Assembly (NCBI GenBank): GCA_013140465.1
Contig: JABFST010000470.1
Coordinates: 1-20,496, forward strand
DNA: 20,496 bases
Origin: Methylococcaceae bacterium
GTDB taxonomy: Bacteria > Pseudomonadota > Gammaproteobacteria > Methylococcales > Methylomonadaceae
Reading direction: 5' to 3'
A model generated the notes under the pieces. It saw only the letters and a program-made list of their open reading frames with translations. It was not told the DNA's origin and made no database searches. Below, piece after piece: positions 6,284 to 13,619 of the stretch (position 1 is the stretch's first letter; every line of letters begins with the position of its first letter). The translations under genes were made by a program, and so were the position numbers.

Positions 6284-7837
6284 ATGGACGCTTTGGTTGT
6301 ACTCATCCCCTTGTTGCCTTTTACCGCCGCTGTGGTGCTGGGCGTAAGCCAGTTGTTCGGCATCCTTAAAGGCGAAGCCAGTGAAAACACCACGGCCTTA
6401 TTGGCAATGTGGGCGCTATGTATGGCTAGCCTGTTGGCCTTAGTGTTGGCGGGGGCGGATGCACTAGGCTACAACCACGGCGTGCTAACGCTAGGCTCAT
6501 GGCTGGACAGCGAGGGTTTTGCCATTAGCGCCAACTTTACCACCACCGGACTACCCGTGCGCTTGGCGGCCTTGTTTGCGCTGTTGTTGGTGATCGTTAT
6601 GCGCTTTGCCATCAACTATTTGCACCGCGAAGCGGGTTTCCACCGTTTTTTCTTTCTGCTCAGCTTGTTTGCGGCGGGCATGTTGTTATTGGTATTGTCC
6701 GGCAATGCGGTCGGCAGTTTTTTTGGTTGGGAAATCGCCGGACTGTGTTCGTATGGCTTGATAGCCTATGCCTATAACCGCCCTGTTGCCGCCAGCAATG
6801 CCACGCGGGTGTTCATCACCAACCGGATCGGCGATACCGGATTTATCTTGGGCATCGCCTTATCCGCGATATTTGCCGATAGCCTCAATTGGCAACAGAT
6901 CAACACTGCCGACCTGACTACCGGGCAAGCCACAGGCATCGCCTTAAGCTTTAGCGTAGCCGCGTTTGCCAAATCGGCACAACTGCCGTTTACGCCGTGG
7001 TTGGCGCGTGCTATGGAGGGCCCTACGCCGTCCAGCGCGGTGTTTTATGGCGCGGTTATGGTTCATGCCGGGGTGTTTTTGGTGTGCGTGTTAGCCCCGG
7101 TGTTTGAACAAGCCCCGCTGGCTATGGCGGTTTTGGTTATCGTAGGCGGGTTGACGGCCTTGTATAGCTTTATTGTTGGCCTGACCCAAACCGATGTCAA
7201 AAGTGCCTTAAGTTTTGCCACTACCGGCCAATTGGGCTTGATGTTTTTGGCCTGTGGCTTAGGGTTTTGGCAATGGGCAAGTTGGCATGTGTGCGCCCAC
7301 GCCGTCGTTAGGGGCTATTTGATGTTAACCGCGCCGTCGTTAATGCACAATGTCTTGGACAACCCCATCAAACCTATCCACCCCAAAATTGCTAGCTTGC
7401 GTTGGGCGTATATCGCCTCTTTGCAACGCTTTTGGTTGGATCCGTTTACCGATTGGACCTTAATAAGGCCCATCCGGCGTTTGGCGCATGACTTAAGCTA
7501 TTTCGACGACCACGTTATTGATCCGTTCATGGGCGCGACGGCACCGATGTTGTCGCGCTTGTCATCGTATGCGCAATTGGAAGAGCATCTCGTTGGGGCG
7601 CAATTAAACGATGAAAACCTGTTTGCCAAAGGCACGGGTTTGGCGGGCAAGCTGACCGAATGGACGGCGGCGTTAATGCACTGGTTTGAAGACCGTTTTG
7701 TGCTGCGCGGCATCGGCAAAGATGCCCTGCATTTCGGGCGCAAACTAGGCCATGTCGCCAACCAGTTTGAGCAATTGATCTTAAGGCCACGGTATTTGGT
7801 CTTATTTGTGTTTATCACCCTATTAGTTGCATTTTGA
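6284..7837 (+). CDS. NuoL/complex I subunit 5-like antiporter protein, shortened
   Basis: 517 aa, against about 610 for standard NuoL. The N-terminal 355 residues follow the antiporter module: GWEIAGLCSYGLI with Glu150 (helix 5), FAKSAQLPFTPWL with Lys230 (helix 7), and HVCAHAVVRGYLMLTAPSLMH at about 335-355, where the usual central Lys is Arg343. After this point the last antiporter helices (with the distal Lys) are missing. The chain goes straight into FDPF/FDDHVIDPFMG-type sequence, a long polar helical region and one terminal membrane helix, which looks like the lateral piston arm and anchor of NuoL. It is the first gene of a three-gene operon. No NADH, FeS or quinone-module subunits are present. 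Confidence 0.8.
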   Translation: MDALVVLIPLLPFTAAVVLGVSQLFGILKGEASENTTALLAMWALCMASLLALVLAGADALGYNHGVLTLGSWLDSEGFAISANFTTTGLPVRLAALFALLLVIVMRFAINYLHREAGFHRFFFLLSLFAAGMLLLVLSGNAVGSFFGWEIAGLCSYGLIAYAYNRPVAASNATRVFITNRIGDTGFILGIALSAIFADSLNWQQINTADLTTGQATGIALSFSVAAFAKSAQLPFTPWLARAMEGPTPSSAVFYGAVMVHAGVFLVCVLAPVFEQAPLAMAVLVIVGGLTALYSFIVGLTQTDVKSALSFATTGQLGLMFLACGLGFWQWASWHVCAHAVVRGYLMLTAPSLMHNVLDNPIKPIHPKIASLRWAYIASLQRFWLDPFTDWTLIRPIRRLAHDLSYFDDHVIDPFMGATAPMLSRLSSYAQLEEHLVGAQLNDENLFAKGTGLAGKLTEWTAALMHWFEDRFVLRGIGKDALHFGRKLGHVANQFEQLILRPRYLVLFVFITLLVAF

Positions 7838-7844
7838 GGTACTG

Positions 7845-9380
7845 ATGGAAACGCCGCTCATGTTGTGGCCGGAAACTGCCGCTTTTCCGCTGCTCAGCAC
7901 CCTAACGCTGATCCCGCTAGTTACCCTCATAGCAATAGTGCGCTCACCCTCGGCACGCTTGGCACTGCGGTTTGGTTTTGTTGGCGCCGCCCTGAATGTT
8001 GCCCTAAGCATGTATTTGTTAATGGTGTTTGATGTCGGCAATGCCAGCATCCAATTAGTTGAGCAAGTGCAGCTAGGCTGGTTGAGTTATTGCGTAGGCG
8101 TGGATGGCGCAAATATTTTGTTCATCCCCTTAACCGCTGTGCTGACGTTTTTAGCCTTGATTTATACCTTAATCACCCGCCACGTCACCGACAAGCTGTT
8201 CATCGCCTGTTTGTTGGGTTACGAAACCGTGCTGATCGGCGCGTTTGCCGCCCTCAATCTCATGCAGTTTTGGTTGTGGAGCGTGATGGAATTAGTCCCG
8301 GTGGTATTACTGACCCATCACGCGGGTACGGGCCACCAACGGCGTTGGGTGGTCGCCTTGTTTATGCAATATTGGGGCAGTGCCTTGTTGATGACCTTAG
8401 CGGGTTTTTTGCTGTTGGCCTTTGGCTTAATTGATGCCGAACATCCGCTGACATTCGATTGGCTGACGCTAAAAGAAAATAACGCCTATTTGCATGATGA
8501 AGTGTTGATTTTTATCCTGCTGTTTTTTGGTTTTGCGATCAGGATGCCGCTGTTTCCGTTTCATGGCTGGCTACCGCTAATCGCCGAACAAGGCACGGTC
8601 GCCAGTGCCGCCATTTTTATGGTCGGCTTAAAACTGGGCATTTATGCGGTGATCCGCTTTATTTTGCCTTTAGTGCCTGGGGTGGCGGAACAATGGGCAG
8701 GGTTTGCCTTAACCCTCAGCCTTATCAGCATTTTTTACGGCGCGTTGTTGGCCTTAATGCAAATCAATATCCGCCGCTTGCTGGCGTTTGCCGTGGTCAG
8801 CCACACGGGCATGTTAGTGATAGGCTTGTTTTGTTTTAATGAGTTTGGCTTAGAAGGCAGCTTGTTGTTGTCCAGTGCCTACGGTTTGGCAACAGCGGGC
8901 ATGTTGTTCAGCGTCGGCTTGATTTACGAGCGCACCCGCACGGCCTTTATCCCGCGATTAGGTGGCTTGTTTGACAGCAATTTCGCCATAGCCTTGTTGT
9001 TTTTAATCTCCGCACTCAGCACCATGGTGATGCCCGGCACACCCGGTTACGATGCCGCGCATTTGCTCATAGAAGGCGTGATTGAAGAAGACGGCTGGTT
9101 AATGGCGATTGCCATCTTGTTAGGCAACGTACTGGCGGCGGCGTTTTTGTTGCGGGCTTTCCAACAAATCTTTATCGCCACCGCCAAGCGGGTACATCAG
9201 CCTTACGGCACGACCCACCATCCCGTGCGCAAAGAGCGCATCATCACTGGCGTGATTTGTGGTTTGCTGATCGTCACTGGTTTTTATTCTACGCCTTGGC
9301 TGGCGTTTATCGACCAAGAAGCCACTGCCATAAAAGCGCAATATCCTATCCACAGCACCCAGCATGGCAGCCCAAAATAA
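7845..9380 (+). CDS. NuoM/complex I subunit 4-like protein, divergent
   Basis: 511 aa from the ATG at 7845, chosen because GAGG sits 5 nt before it. An in-frame TTG at 7827 has no such signal and lies inside the upstream gene. About 14 membrane helices. Glu149 in WSVMELVPVVLL (helix 5) and Lys263 in GLKLGIYAVIRF are kept. The normally conserved helix-7 Lys is Arg233 (FAIRMPLFPFHGWLP), and the distal Glu that follows the PGTxG motif is Ala405 (PGTPGYDAAHLL). Proton transfer through this subunit may therefore differ from standard NuoM. It begins 7 nt after the NuoL-like gene. Confidence 0.85.
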   Translation: METPLMLWPETAAFPLLSTLTLIPLVTLIAIVRSPSARLALRFGFVGAALNVALSMYLLMVFDVGNASIQLVEQVQLGWLSYCVGVDGANILFIPLTAVLTFLALIYTLITRHVTDKLFIACLLGYETVLIGAFAALNLMQFWLWSVMELVPVVLLTHHAGTGHQRRWVVALFMQYWGSALLMTLAGFLLLAFGLIDAEHPLTFDWLTLKENNAYLHDEVLIFILLFFGFAIRMPLFPFHGWLPLIAEQGTVASAAIFMVGLKLGIYAVIRFILPLVPGVAEQWAGFALTLSLISIFYGALLALMQINIRRLLAFAVVSHTGMLVIGLFCFNEFGLEGSLLLSSAYGLATAGMLFSVGLIYERTRTAFIPRLGGLFDSNFAIALLFLISALSTMVMPGTPGYDAAHLLIEGVIEEDGWLMAIAILLGNVLAAAFLLRAFQQIFIATAKRVHQPYGTTHHPVRKERIITGVICGLLIVTGFYSTPWLAFIDQEATAIKAQYPIHSTQHGSPK

Positions 9381-9386
9381 GGCCCT

Positions 9387-10940
9387 ATGGACATGATTGA
9401 ATCTACCTTCCCCTTGCTTAGCTTAACCATAGTGCTACCCTTGTTAGGCGCATTAGCAACCGGCTTAGCCACCAATAACCGGCTGGCTAAATACATCGCC
9501 CTATGGGTTGCCGTAGCGGAATTGCTGCTAACTCTTAGCGCGTGGTGGTTGTTTAAGCCCGAAGACGGCAACCGTTTTCAGCTGGTTGAACAGCGTGCGT
9601 GGATACCTAGCCTTAATATGGAGTATTTAGTCGGTATTGATGGCATTTCGGTGTTGTTTTTGCCGATGACGGCGTTATTGACCGTACTTGCCATCGCCGC
9701 CTCATGGACCTCAGTGCAGCATTTGCACCGCTTGCATTTTGCCTTGTTGCTGGCCTTAGAAGGCATCACCATCGGGGTGTTTTGCGCCCTAGACACCATG
9801 CTGTTTTTTTTGTTTTGGGAGTTGACCTTACCGCCCATTTTCTTCCTGATCGGCTTATGGGGCATCGGCACGCTACGGCGCACGGCGGCAATGAAATATA
9901 CCCTGTTTATGCTGTTTGGCGGCGTGCCCTTGTTATTCGCATTTGTGTTGCTAGCCATCAACCACGCCACCGAAGTCAACGGCGCATTACCGCAAAACCT
10001 ATCGTTTAGCTTGCCCGTGCTATTGGCAACACCCGTATCCGAGCACTTGCAAACTGTCGTGTTTGTATTGTTGCTGTTAGGCTTTGCCGTTAAAGCCCCG
10101 CTGATTCCCTTTCATACCTGGCTACCCACCGCTACGATGGAAGGCCCTACGCAAATCACCGCATTGCTTATCGGCCTTAAGCTGGGCATCTACGGCATAG
10201 TACGCTTTACCTTGCCGTTAGCGCCGTCAGCGGCAGTCGGATTCAGCTGGATACTGGGCATTTTAGGCGCGGTCACGCTGGTATACGGCGGTTTGATTGC
10301 CCTACAACAAAGCAATCTCCGACGCTTATTGGCGTATGCCAGCATTAGCCATGTCGGCTTGGTGATTATCGGTATCGCATCATTAACCGTGCAAGGCATA
10401 CAAGGCGCGATTTTCCAATTATTCAACTTTAGTGTGATTGCCAGTTCGCTGATGCTGATTGCGGGGTTTATCCACCAACGCCTTGCCAGTACCGAAGCCG
10501 TGCATTTGGGTGGTTTGGCGAAGGTGATGCCGCGCTTAAGCACATTTTATTTTTTGTTCATGCTGGCAAGCATCGGCGTACCCGGTACCAACGGGTTTCC
10601 GGCAGAATTGTTGTTGATTTTCGGCGCCTTAAGCGCCCACCCAGGCTTAGGGTTGACGGCATTGGCAGGAGCGGTGCTGAGTGCCGCGTATATGCTCAGC
10701 TACACCCGCCGCGCGTTTTGGGGCCCCATCACCCAAACCGCCGTAAGCCAAAGCCAAGACCTGCGCCCGCGCGAACTCGCGTTGCTGTGCATACCCGCCT
10801 TGCTGGTGTTATGGTTTGGGTTTTTTCCAAATACTGCGCTAAGTGTGAATCAAGTGGCGGCAGAGGCGTGGTTGTCGCGCTTATTGGAACCGCCACAAAT
10901 GCCAAATAATGATGTGGTTGGGTTGTGGCAAGGCCATTAG
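9387..10940 (+). CDS. NuoM/complex I subunit 4-like protein, canonical
   Basis: 517 aa with about 14 membrane helices. All key residues of a NuoM-type proton channel are present: Glu145 in FWELTLPPIFFLIGLWG, Lys236 in GFAVKAPLIPFHTWLP, Lys265 in GLKLGIYG, and Glu407 in PGTNGFPAELLLI. LRRLLAYASISHVG and the C-terminal LSYTRRAFWGP segment are also typical. It starts 6 nt after the previous gene, with AAGG 4 nt before the ATG, so the three genes form one transcription unit. Together they resemble the membrane antiporter part of a complex I with two NuoM subunits, but without its other parts. Confidence 0.88.
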   Translation: MDMIESTFPLLSLTIVLPLLGALATGLATNNRLAKYIALWVAVAELLLTLSAWWLFKPEDGNRFQLVEQRAWIPSLNMEYLVGIDGISVLFLPMTALLTVLAIAASWTSVQHLHRLHFALLLALEGITIGVFCALDTMLFFLFWELTLPPIFFLIGLWGIGTLRRTAAMKYTLFMLFGGVPLLFAFVLLAINHATEVNGALPQNLSFSLPVLLATPVSEHLQTVVFVLLLLGFAVKAPLIPFHTWLPTATMEGPTQITALLIGLKLGIYGIVRFTLPLAPSAAVGFSWILGILGAVTLVYGGLIALQQSNLRRLLAYASISHVGLVIIGIASLTVQGIQGAIFQLFNFSVIASSLMLIAGFIHQRLASTEAVHLGGLAKVMPRLSTFYFLFMLASIGVPGTNGFPAELLLIFGALSAHPGLGLTALAGAVLSAAYMLSYTRRAFWGPITQTAVSQSQDLRPRELALLCIPALLVLWFGFFPNTALSVNQVAAEAWLSRLLEPPQMPNNDVVGLWQGH

Positions 10941-10953
10941 GGCTTGGGGGGAT

Positions 10954-11087
10954 TTTATTGGGTAACGGTATATAGGATTAGGCGATGGCTTTGTCCATTG
11001 CCGTTGCCTTTGCTAAATTGACAGGGATGGGGTTGGTTATTTGTGCGTGTTGGGCGGTTAGTGGCCCAACAAACACCTAGCATCGTC
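10954..11087 (-). pseudogene. Remnant of a C5-cytosine DNA methyltransferase C-terminus
   Basis: Read on the minus strand, this stretch encodes FVGPLTAQHAQITNPIP followed by VNLAKATAMDKAIA and a stop at 10978. It aligns with FVGPLTAQYAQIGNAVPVNLAKAMGKAIV at the C-terminus (motif X) of the methyltransferase at 15429. Nucleotide similarity reaches past the stop, interrupted by an 8-nt deletion and small indels. The catalytic domain is absent and the motif X GN is changed to TN, so it is a non-functional relic. Homology stops at about 11087, where a repeat-like sequence (AGGTTGCATTCCG..) begins. Confidence 0.82.
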
Positions 11088-11246
11088 TTTTAGGTTGCAT
11101 TCCGTAGCAAATGTAACAGCATTTCGCCAAAGCTGTGGATTGCCTTGCGGCGAATCTACCTTACATTCATACACCTTACGGCCTTAAAAACGTTCGAATA
11201 ATTGATTAAAGAATAGTTATAAAGGTTATGGAGAGAGCATTTCAAA
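11088..11246. other. Intergenic leader upstream of the ATPase/nuclease pair
   Basis: The first part (about 11090-11170) is GC-mixed and palindrome-rich, like a dispersed extragenic repeat. The last 60 bp are AT-rich and should hold the promoter of the ATPase gene. GGAGAG at 11230-11235 is the only Shine-Dalgarno-like sequence and is somewhat far from the ATG at 11247. Confidence 0.4.
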
Positions 11247-12641
11247 ATGAAAATAAAACTTAAATATTTAGGCGCATTAAAACAAGCTGAGTTTACGTTA
11301 GGTGATTTTACTATTTTATGTGGCAGCAATAATACAGGAAAAACCTATGCTACTTACGCATTATTTGGTTTTTTATCTTATTGGCAAGAAAGCCTTATGG
11401 AAGGGCGTTTAATTGATCTATCCGATAAAGAAATAGATATTCTTTTCAATGAGGGGGTGATTCATGTAAATATTGAAAAATATATTGAGCGCGTGCCAGA
11501 ATTGCTAGATACTTTTTGTAAAAAATATACCGATAAACTCCCAGAGGTCTTTGCTTCATCTAATGAAAAATTTAAAGAGAGTCAATTTATAGTACAAACT
11601 TGTGTAAATGAAATACAACTAATCGAGAACTACGAACAACGTATAAAAGCAGGTAATTCTGAGGTTTTGATAATCAAAAAAACAGAAAATGACTTATCGA
11701 TTTCGCTACTGATTGAACAAAGTAAACTTAAAGTACCACGAGAAGCGATTAAATGGACTGTTAATAAGATAATGGATTATATTATTTTGGGTAATTTGTT
11801 TCCAAAACCCTTTATTGCTAGTGCGGAAAGAACAGGTGCCGCTATTTTTAGAAAGGAATTAAATTTTGCGCGCAATCGGGCATTAGAGGCAATGGGGCAA
11901 GATAAAAACGCTGACCCTAGAGATTTACTATCAAAAATCTATCAAGATTATGCTTTGCCTGTTAAAGAAAATGTCGATTTCACTCGTCAATTGGAATCAA
12001 TTGCAAAAAAATCTAGTTTCATAGCAACACAATATCCTGGAATATTACAAGATTTTTCTGACATCATTGGCGGTGAATATAAAGTTACTGACAATGATGA
12101 ACTGTATTATGTTCCTAAAGGCAAAAAAAAAGTAAATTTAACTATGGATGAAAGCTCTAGTGCAGTTCGTTCACTACTTGATATTGGATTTTATTTAAAA
12201 CATATTGCTGAGCCTGGTCATTTGTTAATGGTAGATGAGCCAGAATTAAATTTGCATCCTGAAAATCAACGTCGTGTTGCTAGACTTTTTGCACGATTAG
12301 TGAATTTAGGTATTAAAGTATTTATTACCACACATAGCGATTATATTGTAAAAGAATTAAATACGCTGATTATGCTTAACAACGACAAGCCATATCTAAA
12401 AGCAATTGCTGAACAAGAAGGCTATAAGCGTGAAGAGTTAATTTCTTTTGAAAAAATAAAAGTTTATATTGCCGACAAAGCTTTAATTAAACTTGATGGA
12501 GCAAGAAATAGAACCATATGTGCTACATTAATATCGGCTGATATTAACCCGGAATTAGGTATTGAAGCACGCAGTTTTGATACAACAATCGAAACAATGA
12601 ATCGTATACAGGAATCTATTGTTTGGGGGGAAGACGAATAA
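11247..12641 (+). CDS. ABC/SMC-type AAA ATPase of a candidate defence pair
   Basis: 464 aa. The Walker A motif GSNNTGKT is at residues 26-33, a signature-like SSSAVRSLL at about 302-310, Walker B LLMVDEPELNLHPENQ with Asp330/Glu331, and the switch His in TTHSDY at 363. This is the SMC/RecF/OLD-like ATPase architecture common in phage-defence proteins (AAA_15/AAA_21 type). No TOPRIM domain follows, so it is not a one-protein OLD nuclease. Codons are clearly AT-rich compared with the housekeeping neighbours, suggesting transfer. Its stop overlaps the start of the nuclease gene by one base, which implies a fixed stoichiometry and a joint function. Confidence 0.85.
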   Translation: MKIKLKYLGALKQAEFTLGDFTILCGSNNTGKTYATYALFGFLSYWQESLMEGRLIDLSDKEIDILFNEGVIHVNIEKYIERVPELLDTFCKKYTDKLPEVFASSNEKFKESQFIVQTCVNEIQLIENYEQRIKAGNSEVLIIKKTENDLSISLLIEQSKLKVPREAIKWTVNKIMDYIILGNLFPKPFIASAERTGAAIFRKELNFARNRALEAMGQDKNADPRDLLSKIYQDYALPVKENVDFTRQLESIAKKSSFIATQYPGILQDFSDIIGGEYKVTDNDELYYVPKGKKKVNLTMDESSSAVRSLLDIGFYLKHIAEPGHLLMVDEPELNLHPENQRRVARLFARLVNLGIKVFITTHSDYIVKELNTLIMLNNDKPYLKAIAEQEGYKREELISFEKIKVYIADKALIKLDGARNRTICATLISADINPELGIEARSFDTTIETMNRIQESIVWGEDE

Positions 12642-13207
12642 TGTCAGATATTATTATTCTTAAAGAGATGCTTCAGGAATCACTAATCGCATCACTAAAT
12701 CCGCATCCTTATGATATAAATAAGAAACAAGTTATCTTAAGTGAGCCTGATGCAAATTACTCCGTAACTATTGATAGTGTGCCAAACGAATCAGAAGTAA
12801 TTGTTATAAAAACAGATGCTTTTATAGCTCCAACAACAACTTTTAAAAGCTCAAAACATGAATGTAAAAGGGCTGATTTTGTTATCATTATTAACTCTGA
12901 TAAGCATCAAAAAATTATTTTCATTGAATTAAAAGCAAAATCAACTACCAGTAAAGAATCAGATATTATTTTACAATTTAAAGGTGCAAGGTGTTTTATA
13001 ACTTACTGCCAAGAAATTGGTAAGCTTTTTTGGAATGAACCAAATTTTCTTGAAAACTATGCTTATCGGTATGTAAGTATTAGAAATATTGGCCTACCTA
13101 AAAAGCCGACAAGGAACAAAATACACCCAACTCATGATCTGCCTGAAAAAATGCTTAAAATTGGGGCTCCCAATCGTTTGATACTTAATCAGTTAATTGG
13201 AAATTAA
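12641..13207 (+). CDS. PD-(D/E)xK-type nuclease, partner of the ATPase
   Basis: 188 aa from the ATG at 12641, chosen because it forms the TAATG overlap with the ATPase stop and has GGAAG 7 nt upstream; an earlier TTG is unlikely. Residues 74-98 (ECKRADFVI....IIFIELKAK) give the Asp79...Glu96-x-Lys98 triad of PD-(D/E)xK phosphodiesterases, with Gln112 in LQFKGA as a possible extra active-site residue. I do not recognise a named family. From its partner it may be a DNA- or RNA-cleaving effector that is licensed or regulated by the ATPase (inference). AT-rich like its partner. Confidence 0.7.
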   Translation: MSDIIILKEMLQESLIASLNPHPYDINKKQVILSEPDANYSVTIDSVPNESEVIVIKTDAFIAPTTTFKSSKHECKRADFVIIINSDKHQKIIFIELKAKSTTSKESDIILQFKGARCFITYCQEIGKLFWNEPNFLENYAYRYVSIRNIGLPKKPTRNKIHPTHDLPEKMLKIGAPNRLILNQLIGN

Positions 13208-13460
13208 GTCCGTAGATACCATCTATCGAAATCAATCGCGCAAAAAATAAAAATGCTTCGGGGTCAGGGTTTACATCTGCCATTAATAATTGGGTACAGA
13301 GTAAATCACCGTAGCTTGGGTTGCATCTTTTCGCAACCCAATCCACCATGCTAAAGTCCCGTCAAATTTGGGTTTTCTAAGAAAAATTTTCGATTAGACG
13401 ACATTTTTAAAATAGTTATGCGATAAATTTGTCGCATACACCACGTTAGAAGAAAAGACA
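13208..13460. other. Intergenic region with palindromes
   Basis: No gene is supported. A hairpin TGGGTTGC..GCAACCCA lies at 13317-13340. A near-perfect 20-bp dyad, ATGCGA-TAAATTTG-TCGCAT, lies at 13418-13437, 23 nt before the GTG of the SIR2-like fragment, and could be an operator. A CGGGGTCAGGGTTTACA-type segment near 13258 resembles extragenic repeat-associated sequence. Confidence 0.45.
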
Positions 13461-13598
13461 GTGACTGAATCGAAGTGTGTAAATTGGCTATTTGGACGTG
13501 GTTTATCTATTGGCTGTAATCTTCCTTGGGCAACCAATAAGATGCTCTTAAGGGTTTTGACTCCATTGTTTATGCCATTTAAAAACATTTTTGATTAA
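13461..13598 (+). pseudogene. Short ORF resembling the N-terminus of a SIR2-type defence protein
   Basis: 45 codons from a GTG. The segment VNWLFGRGLSIGCNLPW matches the glycine-rich NAD-binding start (hydrophobic strand, GxGxS, then a Cys/Leu/Trp stretch) of SIR2-like domains that occur in defence proteins. After about 25 residues the likeness ends and a stop follows. It is either the relic of a truncated gene or a chance match. It lies between the ATPase/nuclease pair and the FemAB-like gene. Confidence 0.35.
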
Positions 13599-13619
13599 CT
13601 ATATTTTAATGGAGTTTCC

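Noticed and set aside
7827-7844. Earlier TTG start of the first NuoM-like gene
   Set aside because: The ATG at 7845 has GAGG 5 nt upstream, while the TTG lies inside the previous gene without a ribosome binding site.
11247-13207. PARIS, Gabija, Septu or OLD assignment for the ATPase pair
   Set aside because: No TOPRIM, UvrD or HNH features are visible in either protein. The second protein shows a D...ExK pattern instead.
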